This document shows positions 8,978 through 17,930 of a stretch of DNA of 64,000 nt, in pieces. Position 1 is the first letter of the stretch. The number at the start of each line of letters is the position of its first letter. The DNA is taken from positions 24,121,716-24,185,715 of the forward strand of contig OX465587.1 in the NCBI GenBank assembly GCA_950022655.1, written 5' to 3'. The translations under genes and the position numbers were made by a program. The notes under the pieces were generated by a model. It did not search any database, was not told the DNA's origin, and saw only the letters and a program-made list of their open reading frames with translations. Origin of the DNA: Alentia gelatinosa (taxonomy: Eukaryota > Annelida > Polychaeta > Phyllodocida > Polynoidae).

Positions 8978-11011
8978 CTAAGATTCCATGAGGAATTTGG
9001 CAGTATCTCTGTCACAACTCTGTTTTTGGACCAGACGATTTTCTAAAGTACTGAAAAAAGAAGTCCTATTCCTCTTGGGAAATTCTTTTCTTGTGATTTT
9101 GGGAGAGAGAGGTTGTTTTTTTTTTCTCCCAATCGTTTTTGTTTGTTTTGCTGCTGATATGAGCGGGGCGAACCACACCGCTGAAGGCCAATTCGGCGTG
9201 ACTAGAATCAGTCTCGTTGGTTTGTCTGTTCTTGCTTTTCTTAGTAACCGGAGGACCATGCTGCAAGGTGGAAATGCATAAGTATTTAGATTTTTCCATG
9301 ACATGGAAAATGCATCTACATATGTGCTTTGTGGGTCTGGTTTCCACGATGCATAGACAGGGCATTTATTGTTGCGAAAAGAAGCAAATAAGTCGATTTC
9401 TGGCGTTCCGAAAATTTGGACGATTTTTTCGAATAATGTATCTGAAAGTGACCATTCTAGGTTGTCTTTGAATACTCTGGAAACCTCGTCCGCCAGACAA
9501 TTGAATTTGCCTGGTAGGTAGGAGATGGTTACCCAATTTCCTAAGGATTCGGCCCAGGTCCAGATCAATTTAGCGACATTATCACATTCGGGCGATTTTA
9601 CTCCACCCATCTTAAACACATAGCACAGTGCTGTTGTGTTGTCTGTCTGGACATGTATGGTCGTGTTTGGAATTTTGATGAAACTGATGAGTCCCAAATA
9701 AATGGCTCTTAATTCAAGAACATTTATGTGTTGTATTTCGTTTTCGTTCCACCGGCCTCCTATTGTTATGCCGTTGAGATGGGCGCCCCAGCCTAAAAGG
9801 CTTGCGTCTGTGGACATTGTGAAATTGCTCTGGTCAGATCGAATTTTTCGGTCTGAGAGTTGGATATGGGTTAACCACCATCTTATGTCGATTTTACCTT
9901 GTTCTGAAATTGTCATATGCACATCGAAATTACCTCTTTCCCTTGCTAGTGCTTCGTTTTTGCATTTTATGAGTCGTTTAATGTGTGCAAAACCATAGTC
10001 TACTCCAGGTGAGTAGGCTACCATGAGGCCAATGACACCTGGGCATTGCCTGATTTTTGGAGATTTTTCATTTAACAATTCCGTTGCCATGAAATCGAAT
10101 TTTTGCTTTTTGTCTTCGCTCAATGTCAAGTTCATTAGATTAGAGTTAAAGTTAAAACCTAAAAACAAAAGTTGTTGTGAAGGTTGTACAATGGATTTCT
10201 CTGGGTGAATTACAAAACCAAGTTTGTCCAGTAACAATGGGAGCTGTTTTACTGCTCTGAGACATTTTTCATACGTATCGGCCATCACAAAGGAATCATC
10301 GATGTATCCGAAACATTGTATTCCCCTTTTTCGCAGCTTCGCGAACACCAGAGTTAGAATTTTCGTAAAAATTCTTGGTGCGCAGGCTAATCCATTGGGC
10401 AATAACGTGAATTGGTACATTTTTCCGTTCCAATTGAACCTGAGAAATCGTCTGTGGGATTTATGGATGCTTATGGAGTAATAGGCATCTTTCAGATCAA
10501 CTGACGCCATAAAGAAACCTTGTTGAATCATTTCTATTGCCGTATTGAGGGAGGCCATTTTGAAATGTTGGTAAATTACATATTTGTTCAATTCCGTAAG
10601 GTCTAGAATAATACGTATTTTCCCCCCTGGCTTAGGCCTGGTGAAGATATTTGATACCCATTGATCTCTCGTTGATTTTGTCTCTTCTATTACACCCTTT
10701 GACAACATGGATTGTATTTCGTGTTGAACTTTTTCTTTTTCAGAAAATGACAATCTGTATGGTTTTGGAATCGAGTATTGCACAGGTTTTGATAAGAATG
10801 GAATTTTAACACCTTGTATTGAATTATAAATCCAATTGTCCTTTGTCTCATTTAACCAATGATCCGCTTGATGGCGAGTTTGGCCTGCAGAGAAAGATTC
10901 CGGTGAATTTTTCACTCCCCAGTTAACAAGAGTTTCACAAACCTTCATTTCTTTTGTTGTTGCTTCTGCTGTTGCTGTTGCTGTTGCTGTTGGTACGGCT
11001 TGTTGTACCAT
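8978..11011 (-). CDS. DIRS reverse transcriptase / RNase H / methylase-like protein
   Basis: A 677-residue intact frame. The RT domain (about residues 70-330) has ASVDLKDAYYSISI, LPNGLACAPRIFTKIL and the catalytic box YIDDS. The RNase H region (about 375-500) starts MSTDASLLGWGAHLNG, with ELRAIYLGL and QTDNTTALCYV. The C-terminal block (about 525-620: EIDLFASFRNNKCPVY, SWKPDP, DAFSMSW, YAFPPCSM) matches the DAM-like methylase segment typical of DIRS1-group polyproteins, recalled from family knowledge. The frame overlaps the gag frame by 67 bp across a CAG-type glutamine repeat, in a different phase. The protein makes cDNA in the DIRS replication cycle. Confidence 0.9.
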   Translation of the reverse strand: MVQQAVPTATATATAEATTKEMKVCETLVNWGVKNSPESFSAGQTRHQADHWLNETKDNWIYNSIQGVKIPFLSKPVQYSIPKPYRLSFSEKEKVQHEIQSMLSKGVIEETKSTRDQWVSNIFTRPKPGGKIRIILDLTELNKYVIYQHFKMASLNTAIEMIQQGFFMASVDLKDAYYSISIHKSHRRFLRFNWNGKMYQFTLLPNGLACAPRIFTKILTLVFAKLRKRGIQCFGYIDDSFVMADTYEKCLRAVKQLPLLLDKLGFVIHPEKSIVQPSQQLLFLGFNFNSNLMNLTLSEDKKQKFDFMATELLNEKSPKIRQCPGVIGLMVAYSPGVDYGFAHIKRLIKCKNEALARERGNFDVHMTISEQGKIDIRWWLTHIQLSDRKIRSDQSNFTMSTDASLLGWGAHLNGITIGGRWNENEIQHINVLELRAIYLGLISFIKIPNTTIHVQTDNTTALCYVFKMGGVKSPECDNVAKLIWTWAESLGNWVTISYLPGKFNCLADEVSRVFKDNLEWSLSDTLFEKIVQIFGTPEIDLFASFRNNKCPVYASWKPDPQSTYVDAFSMSWKNLNTYAFPPCSMVLRLLRKARTDKPTRLILVTPNWPSAVWFAPLISAAKQTKTIGRKKKQPLSPKITRKEFPKRNRTSFFSTLENRLVQKQSCDRDTAKFLMES

Positions 11012-12208
11012 TGTCCGGAGTTGTTTGGTCCGTTCGGAATCCAGGGTCTTTGGTTCTGGTAGTTGTTTTGCTGGCCTTGATACCTCTGGCCGTAGTTGTT
11101 CTTTCGAAACCCCACGTTTTGCTGGTTGTGATACTTTCTAGGTGATCTGTTATACTGCTGCTTTTTTACTTCTTTTTTCTCCGGTTGAGTAAAAATCCGT
11201 TTCATCAGCTTCCCATCTTTGTCCGCCTCTTTTACGGACTCTTGTACTGTTGTTCCGAAAAGGAACTTTGGGTCTATTTTAGAATTTATCACCGTTTCTG
11301 CTGAATCTTTCGCCAATTTTGCTCTGAAAGCGTCTCTTCGTCTCCGGACGATGGAGGTATTGGCGAAGAACAAAAGTTTTATCGCGTCGACTGTGGCCCC
11401 GGAAGCTTCGTTTAATTCCGGGTCATCCTCACCCCTGTGGTAAGCGAGTTCGAAGTACGGCGTTAAAGCCGTGAAAGCCGCCATGATTGCTTGCGTGGCG
11501 AACACCAGTTGCTGATCGCCTTTTTTGATGGCAGTATCTACTTCTTTGCTATTCCTCAAGGTCTCTTCCATAACAGGAACACACATATGCTTCACGTTTT
11601 CTGGGGGAGGGTGTTTCTCCACCAGTTCCTTCCCTGCTCGCATGTTATACGTTGTATTCAGAAAGGAATCCATCATCTGTGCTAAGTCCGGGTGTAGGGA
11701 TTTGGAGGATGGTATCTTATTGTCCTCCTTTTGTGCCGTAATGGCTGCCGTTGTGAGCAAAACTGACTTCGCGTTTCCAAAAGGCTCCGGTTCTTTTTCT
11801 TCCACTTTTTCCGGTGAATTTACCGGCAAAATCACAGATCCTCTGTCAGAGGCTAAGAAAATATCCAAGTCACCGTGATGGTTTGGAAGTGAATAGTCCG
11901 GGTCCTGGTCCAGTGGTAGCATCCACGTGTTCACAGCTTGGGTAGCGTGGGTAGTGTGGGGGGACGCGTCCCCGCGGCCATCTTGTATCATAACATTTGT
12001 CCTTGCAAATTGACGCAAGTCCGGATGATTAATATCCCCGGAATCTTGGTATACACTTCCAGAGGTTGCTGTCTCTGCTGGTTGTTTCCTTTTCTTTTCC
12101 AAACGCCTGCGTTTGAGGAAAAGTAACTCCTCCTCATCAGGGGGGGGGGGGGGGGGGGGAGTCTGAGTCCGATATGTTGTGCGTTCGGTCTTTGTTTACG
12201 GACGCCAT
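10945..12208 (-). CDS. DIRS gag-like protein, frame broken in a C20 tract
   Basis: The continuous frame covers 10945-12102, extends upstream without ATG to the homopolymer at 12140-12159, and has no recognised fold. It has an acidic N-terminal part, a basic C-terminal third and a terminal glutamine run (QQQQQQQQQKQQQKK). Its place before RT makes it the gag equivalent. The likely start is the ATG at 12206-12208 (MASVNKDRTHNISDSDS). That segment leads into a polyproline stretch encoded by 20 Cs. With 20 Cs the ATG is one base out of phase with the rest, while 19 or 22 would be in phase. This is either a sequencing error, an allelic indel or a real break. Confidence 0.7.
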
Positions 12209-12387
12209 CTTGGAATTATCCGTTTGTGCACATTGTAAGGGTGATCCGGTACATCGTCAGTACGCAAGATTTTGTTCAGAATTTGCGTCTGCTCCCGCAG
12301 GGTAACAGTGCTGTTTTGCATCAAACATCCAATAATAAAATTGAAAATTATAAAAAGAACATGTAAGAAAATGTATTTACCTGCTCT

Positions 12388-12479
12388 GTACGCTCTGTAC
12401 GTCCGTCCACTCCGGGTATTCGCGCGGGACTGATTACTACGCGGTACACTCTCCCTGATAGCCTACGGCGAGTAAGAAC
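12388..12479 (-). repeat. DIRS left inverted terminal repeat
   Basis: Reading inward from 12479 the terminus is GTTCTTACTCGCCGTAGGCT, then the block ATCAGGGAGAGTGTACCGCG shared with the right terminus, then GTAATCAGTCCCGCGCG. Compared with the ICR and with the deleted copy at 3679-3904, it lacks a 22-nt hairpin segment between GATAGCC and TACGGCG. Confidence 0.85.
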
Positions 12480-12835
12480 TCTATTTTATGTGAAACACAT
12501 GCATCGGTACTTGATACACACGCATCGGTATTTGATAATAAAATCATCATATGATTCAGATGTACTGTTGCCGACACCCATTAAATCAAGGTTATAAACA
12601 AAATCAGATCTATCTCAATACTTCAAAAGTCATAGTAATTAGCATTTAATCACTATGGAAGGGGTTTATTCTAGGAATAAACATGGCAAAATCCGACACT
12701 TTTTTATCACTTTCCATGGCAAATTTTGTTCTTTTCTCGCGTGGTGACCGGTTAACAGGAGTTTTACCTGCATGCCTAACAAATTGTTTTAAAGACAAAT
12801 GCCCCGCCCCCCCCCCCCCCCCAACACACACATCT
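12480..12835. other. No gene recognised; C homopolymer
   Basis: Flank of the DIRS element. A poly-C run lies at about 12809-12822. No open frame has domain content. Confidence 0.5.
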
Positions 12836-13015
12836 GAGACTTACCCCCCTAACCCCCACTGAACTTCACCTGTTATGACCCAAGACTTATCCCCTAACCC
12901 CCTCTCTCCTCCACCTGTTATGACCCAAAACTCACTCCCTAAACCCCAACTCTTCTCCATCTGTTATGACCCAAGACTTACCCCTAACCCCCACTCTTCT
13001 CCACCTGTTATTAAA
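12836..13015. repeat. Minisatellite, about 45-bp period
   Basis: Four imperfect units contain CTGTTATGACCCAAGACTTA and a C-rich tract (CCCCTAACCCCC). Unit starts at TGTTATG fall at 12871, 12916, 12962 and 13006, a spacing of 44-46 bp. The pyrimidine bias makes the strand strongly asymmetric. Confidence 0.75.
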
Positions 13016-13202
13016 AATACTCACCTCGACCATCTCCATAAGTCGTGAAGGGTTGATTCTGCACATTGGTGATCTTCTCCCTGAAGACACTGGACTTGTA
13101 TCATCATGGGACAACTTCATTATACTAAGATTATTGAAGGTCCCCATAGTACTATGACTGTCTTTTGACATTTCATCGGCGGGAAGTAATGTCGAAGAAT
13201 TT

Positions 13203-13247
13203 AGGGCTACGAAGAAAGTACATTGTAGTCCCTATGGCGAGTAAGAA
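13203..13247 (+). mobile_element. DIRS left-terminus fragment
   Basis: AGGGCTACGAAGAAAGTA, then GTAGTCCCTATGGCGAGTAA, matches the outer end of the DIRS left terminus. A six-base insertion (CATT region) sits in the hairpin loop. Confidence 0.65.
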
Positions 13248-15295
13248 TTTGGAGATATCTTGATGGCTCCGTGTATTTTAAATGCGCTCCTGCATGGACA
13301 CTCAAACCAGCCGTATGCTTGGTGCACGTGCCCTGAGCCCGTGCTACGAGTCACATATGACCTAGTTCTAGTCATATCTACCACCTCGAGACTCTGTACA
13401 TCAGCCTCTAGAAAAGTTGATGTAAAAGTTGCCCGGTGTTATATGAACTACTCGCATCTGCCGAGCTTCCGGGGACAACTTGGCAAGTTCGGTCGACCTC
13501 GGCAGGACTTGATTAAGTCTTTATGGGCAGAGAATAGAAAACAAACCCGACTTGCAACATGTAGACTTCCTCTAAAAGGAAAGTTGTGAAATCACCATGA
13601 GCCAAATTCAGGACCTGCTGCATACATAAAAATTCCGCCACTTCGTGACCATTTCTTAGAAATATTTCTATAAATATTTTGTTTGCTTTGGCATAGAGAC
13701 CTTGATATATTTCAGTGACTATTTAAATCACAAATGACGGGAAACTAAGATAGATCTGACTTTTTTTTTTTTTTTTTTTTTTTTTTGGTGAAATTTCTTA
13801 ATTGAGTCTAAATAGTTACATCCACGATGCAAATTGAACACGTCACAAAGTTCGACCCAATAAAGGGGCTGAGACCTCAGCCTGTGTGTAAGGCTGGTTT
13901 TAATGGTCTAGCCAAGTAAACATAATATCCAGTTCAGACAAGATTTTATAGAACAACAAATCGTCTCCAGGTTATAAGATAGAGCTTAGGTACAGGGACA
14001 AACCTGTAAAGTTAATTCAACACCTTGCCAAATTCGTGTGCTGTCAGGCATGTACATGATGTTATGCTAATCAGATTGGAGCAAGGTCCAACATAGTGGA
14101 TGTTGGTACAGGGCCTACGGAGTACGCGACAACGAATAACTTCTCTGATCTAGTTTCTCGCCCGGTACACTCCCTGTATGTACAACTCGTTTTCATTGGT
14201 CGGACATACCGATAATCGGTAGGTATGGTCAATCCAATTGGTCCATACGATATATGAACTCCGTTTCCATCGTTTTCTCTCTCACAGCGTGTATAATCTG
14301 TTCTGACCATTTGGTAGTGTATGGTGGAGTCACTGTGTGAGAGCAGGTTTCTTTTTTTAGGGGCGGAGTTTTCTTGTGTTTTTTTTTATAGTTTCTAGTA
14401 ATCTTCATGTCACCTTGCTCAAATAAACGGTCCATCTCAGGCGGGTAAAGCCCGTTTAATGGTGTATTTGGCGTTCCGATTCTTAAAAGAGTCTCGTCAT
14501 CGACAAGATGAACACGGAAACTCGCGAGTTTTAAGATGTCAAATTCAGTAGGGCTGTTTAAAGTACTGCTTGAATTGTAAATTCTGAAATAATTCTCCTA
14601 CCAATATTGTACTTCAAACATGGTAATTCATATAGCTGTGGCTAGGTGCGTGGCGGTCAGCCATCTTATAGCCTGGGGATTACAGCTGCTCCAGCCTGGC
14701 CGCATATTGACGTTTGAAATGAATAGAGCACTGCATCTTCTACTTCATTCTCTACACGCCCTTCTTCCGTGTTTGGGTCAGACACTCGTAGAGCACCATA
14801 TCACTTGTACAAATAGAAGTCGAGTAGATACAGGGGGAGGTAGAGGCCTCGTGGCCAGTCTTAACCGTAGCATTGCTATTTAGTAGAGGTTCTGGGTACT
14901 TATTTAGCAAGGTACTAAAAAGATAATCGACTTGGTCGATCCCTTGATTATAGCCCTCCATGAATAAACAACAATACTTTGTAATCCGTAGACTTCCTCC
15001 GATATTTTGTTTGTTTTTTGGATAGTTTAATATCCCATTTGTTCAATTATAGACTTTAATACTTTGGTTTACTTAACAAAAATTTGCATATCCTGTTAAA
15101 ATATCTCTTCTCAATCATATCTCATCTAAAATCTTATATTCCTTGATGCCTGACAAGTGCAGGATACAGATAGAGACTAAGACAAACACACAAACAGACA
15201 CATTAATACAAAGACCGACATACACACTTCATTCCCCTTGTGCACTTAAAACAACATGCACTTTCAGTAAATATAGCTAGCTGACTCATTGCTAA
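13248..15295. other. No gene recognised
   Basis: Contains a T26 run at about 13761-13786 and only short frames with no domains. The 109-codon plus-strand frame at 13260-13589 has no recognisable content. Confidence 0.5.
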
Positions 15296-15299
15296 CCGC

Positions 15300-16480
15300 C
15301 CCGATCCGGTCAAACCACAGGAAAGCCGCCCAACTTTCAACACTAGCTACACTAACCGATCACATCTTATAAATAGAAATATAGGTAAAGATACAATAGC
15401 AATTTTTGTAGACTTTAAAAAAGCTTTTGACACGGTTAATCACAAAATTCTTTTAGAAAAACTTAATCATTATGGTATACGAGATCAAAATTTAAATTGG
15501 GTTCAAAATTACTTAGCAAATAGAAAACAAGTTACCAGAGCAAACAATATTAATTCTTCCCAACTCGGAGTTGGTTGTGGGGTCCCTCAAGGCTCCATAC
15601 TTGGACCTCTGATGTTTATCCTGTATATCAACGACCTAACAACGGCTATCAAAGACTCAGAAATTTGCTTATATGCGGACGACACTGTCCTCTTTAATTC
15701 AGGCCATGATACTGACAGTTTAGGATTATTATTACAATCTTCAATGGATAAAATGGCCACTTGGTGCGAGCAAAATAAGCTCACAGTAAACACAGACAAG
15801 ACAAAAATATTACATTTCCCCTCAAAACGTAAAAAGAACAAACATACACCAATAATTACTTATAGCGGGAATCCTCTTCAAACTGTTTTTGAATACTGTT
15901 ACCTGGGGTAATTCTGGACTCTAGTCTGAATTACCACTCGCATATAAATAACATTGTAAAGAAGGTATCTTACCGGATGTACCAACTAAGCAAAATGCGC
16001 CCTTATCGTGATGTCGAAAGTGCGCTAAAGGTATATAAATCAACGGTCATGCCATATTTCGACTGTGGAAATGTACTTTTTGCAATGTCAGATTTTTCCC
16101 ATGTAAGCAAACTACAAAAGCTCCAGAACAAATGTTTACGCATATGCCTAAGGGCGACCATTTATACCTCTGTTAGAACATTACACAATGTATCTAGAAT
16201 TCCCTATTTATCAGAGCGAATGAACAGTCATGTCCTAAACTTGATGTACCTAACGTCAAAGAAAAATAAATACTGCCAACAACCAACAGCATTTACTCGG
16301 GCACAGACAGCACCGATTTTAAAAATGACAACCCCTCACTGTCAAGCATATGAAAGGTCTGTACTCCATCATGGTGCTATAAAATGGAATGCCTTGGGCC
16401 TAGCAATCCGGAACACGGAGAACTATGAAACATTTAAGAAACTCACAAAATTAAAATTGAGGAATAGTATACCGAACTGA
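15300..16480 (+). pseudogene. LINE (non-LTR) reverse transcriptase, 5'-truncated and frameshifted
   Basis: Conserved RT blocks appear in order: FVDFKKAFDTVNHKILLEKL (from about 15408), GVPQGSILGPLMFILYINDL, the catalytic YADDTVLF, then NKLTVNTDKTKILHF. A further C-terminal frame (15977-16480) carries YRMYQLSKMRP, KVYKSTVMPYFDCG, KLQKLQNKCLR and WNALGLAIRN, typical of the region after the RT in LINE ORF2. A single-base loss near 15908 puts a stop after EYCYLG, and another break near 15365 separates an upstream LTDHI piece. The endonuclease and 5' part are absent. The clade cannot be assigned with confidence. Confidence 0.9.
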
Positions 16481-17136
16481 CTGCCCGCTGTATTACTATT
16501 ACTAGTACTATTTTTCTGAAACAAAAGCCTAAAATCTAGGAAATCCATAATGACCCCATAGTCTGACCCCATCCCCTATTCTAAGACAGACAGATTTGAT
16601 CCTGGTTGTTACTCTGTTTACTATATGTGATACAACATACGATATTACCAAAGTTTGAATTTGTCCTTGTATTTGTCGTGGTAAGACTATTAAGAGACTT
16701 GGAGGATATTTGGACGGATGCATTGTAAACCCCCCTCCAGATTTTGGCTTAGCCTGGGAGTGAGGCATGATATGAAAATCAAGTTATACAAAACTTGATA
16801 TCCACCCTGATTTCATTGTCGACATATCCAATGTAGAGGAAAGTAATGTCATAACTACAAAGTCCAAGACAAGATTGTAAAGAGCGGGAACTTTCCCAGT
16901 GTCTTCGAGAAGCAATGTACTCATCGTAATGTTGACAGTGAAATAAAAGTTCTGGAAAAAAAAAAAAAAATCTGGCACATGCGTGCCGACACCCCACGCC
17001 AGGATAGATGGCGTTGCTTCATTATTTTATGTCAAGGGCGGTAAAGTTAGGGACTAAATAGTTAATCTAAAAAAGGATGCTGACAGACTGACTTACTTAG
17101 AGGAACTTATATATGTTGAGCTCCACTATTGATTTA
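16481..17136. other. No gene recognised
   Basis: May include the 3' untranslated part of the LINE. An A14 run lies at about 16957-16970. No further frames of interest. Confidence 0.45.
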
Positions 17137-17332
17137 CAGTAGAACCCCGTGTAAGCGGAAACCCTCCGTTCCGGACAAAATTGTCCGCTAACGCGGGGTG
17201 TCCGCTTACGCGAGGTTAAAGTAAACATGTAATAGAGGGAACCGTTCCGAGCAAAGGTGTCCGTTAACGCGGGGTGTCCGTTAACGCGGGGTGACCGCTT
17301 ACGCGAGGTGTCCGTTAGGCGGGGTTCTAATG
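17137..17332. mobile_element. pogo/Tigger-like MITE
   Basis: The termini are CAGTAGAACCCCG and CGGGGTTCTAATG, inverted to each other with one mismatch and flanked by TA on both sides (17135-17136 and 17333-17334). The interior is a series of short repeats: GTCCGCTTACGCGAGG and GTCCGTTAACGCGGGG variants. The terminus resembles pogo/Tigger-group ends from family knowledge. It has no coding capacity. Confidence 0.75.
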
Positions 17333-17721
17333 TATATATTCATAGACATTGTTGGCAAGTCTTTCGGCCTTCAATACCGTAGTGGGAATGTAGGATTCTT
17401 TTGGTACGTTACCATGTAGAGGCCGGGTCTGGCCCTCATGATTCATTCGCTATGTACAGACAAAGGCCAGAAGCCAACCATTTCGCGGCATCTTTTTTTC
17501 AAAATGACACAGAATCGTTCCTGAACGGACTGAATGTGTCCAACTGGAGACCCTACCTTACCCAACGAACAAAATTATAAAAATCACTTTATACAATCTG
17601 AAGATTCATACAAATTTTTTTTTTTTTTAAAGATACTTAATCCCATTCTTCCCGACAGATGAATTTACCCTGACCGACTCCTCCTGATACTAGGTGAGGG
17701 CACCATGTTCTGCCTCTTAGC
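17333..17721. other. No gene recognised
   Basis: No frame or structured repeat stands out, apart from a T run near 17617-17628. Confidence 0.45.
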
Positions 17722-17930
17722 AACTTTTGTACGAGCTCGTCTGCCCTCTTCCATGCAGTGCATAGGTATTTCTATACCATAACCATCTGCCTGTTTTATC
17801 TCCCAGTATTCTTGGGCGCTCTTTGAACTTTTGTACGAGCTCGTCTGCCCCATTCCATGCAGTGCATAGGCATTTCTATACCATAACCACCTGGCTGTTC
17901 TACCTCCCAGTATCCCTGGGCACAAAGAGT
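17722..17930. repeat. Tandem duplication, 104-bp unit, two copies
   Basis: The first unit at 17722 (AACTTTTGTACGAGCTCGTC) repeats at 17826 with about 10 differences. Both carry TTCCATGCAGTGCATAGG and TTTCTATACCATAACCA. The long minus-strand open frame here is a by-product of the duplication. Confidence 0.75.

Larger units (their letters stand above)
7043..12479 (-). mobile_element. DIRS-type tyrosine-recombinase retrotransposon
   Basis: The element reads on the minus strand: gag-like frame, RT/RNase H/methylase-like frame, tyrosine recombinase. Both inverted termini share the inner block CAGGGAGAGTGTACCGCGTA followed by GTAATCAGTC. They then diverge into different outer extensions: right end TAGGTAATTATTCG at 7043, left end GTTCTTACTC reading inward from 12479. 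The internal complementary region at 7282-7434 is the reverse complement of the two outer extensions joined together, as the DIRS circle-replication model expects. No target-site duplication is seen, which fits DIRS. The gene order and YR make it DIRS rather than LTR or LINE. The recombinase is frameshifted, so this copy is probably not autonomous. Confidence 0.92.

Noticed and set aside
10954..11145. Leucine-rich plus-strand frame, possible signal peptide
   Set aside because: It is the reverse strand of the DIRS gag glutamine repeat.
13260..13589. 109-codon plus-strand open frame
   Set aside because: No domain, no splice partner, and composition like the flanking noncoding sequence.
15612..15911. 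A host protein of 99 residues
   Set aside because: The frame contains LYADDTVLF and is the middle of a LINE reverse transcriptase.
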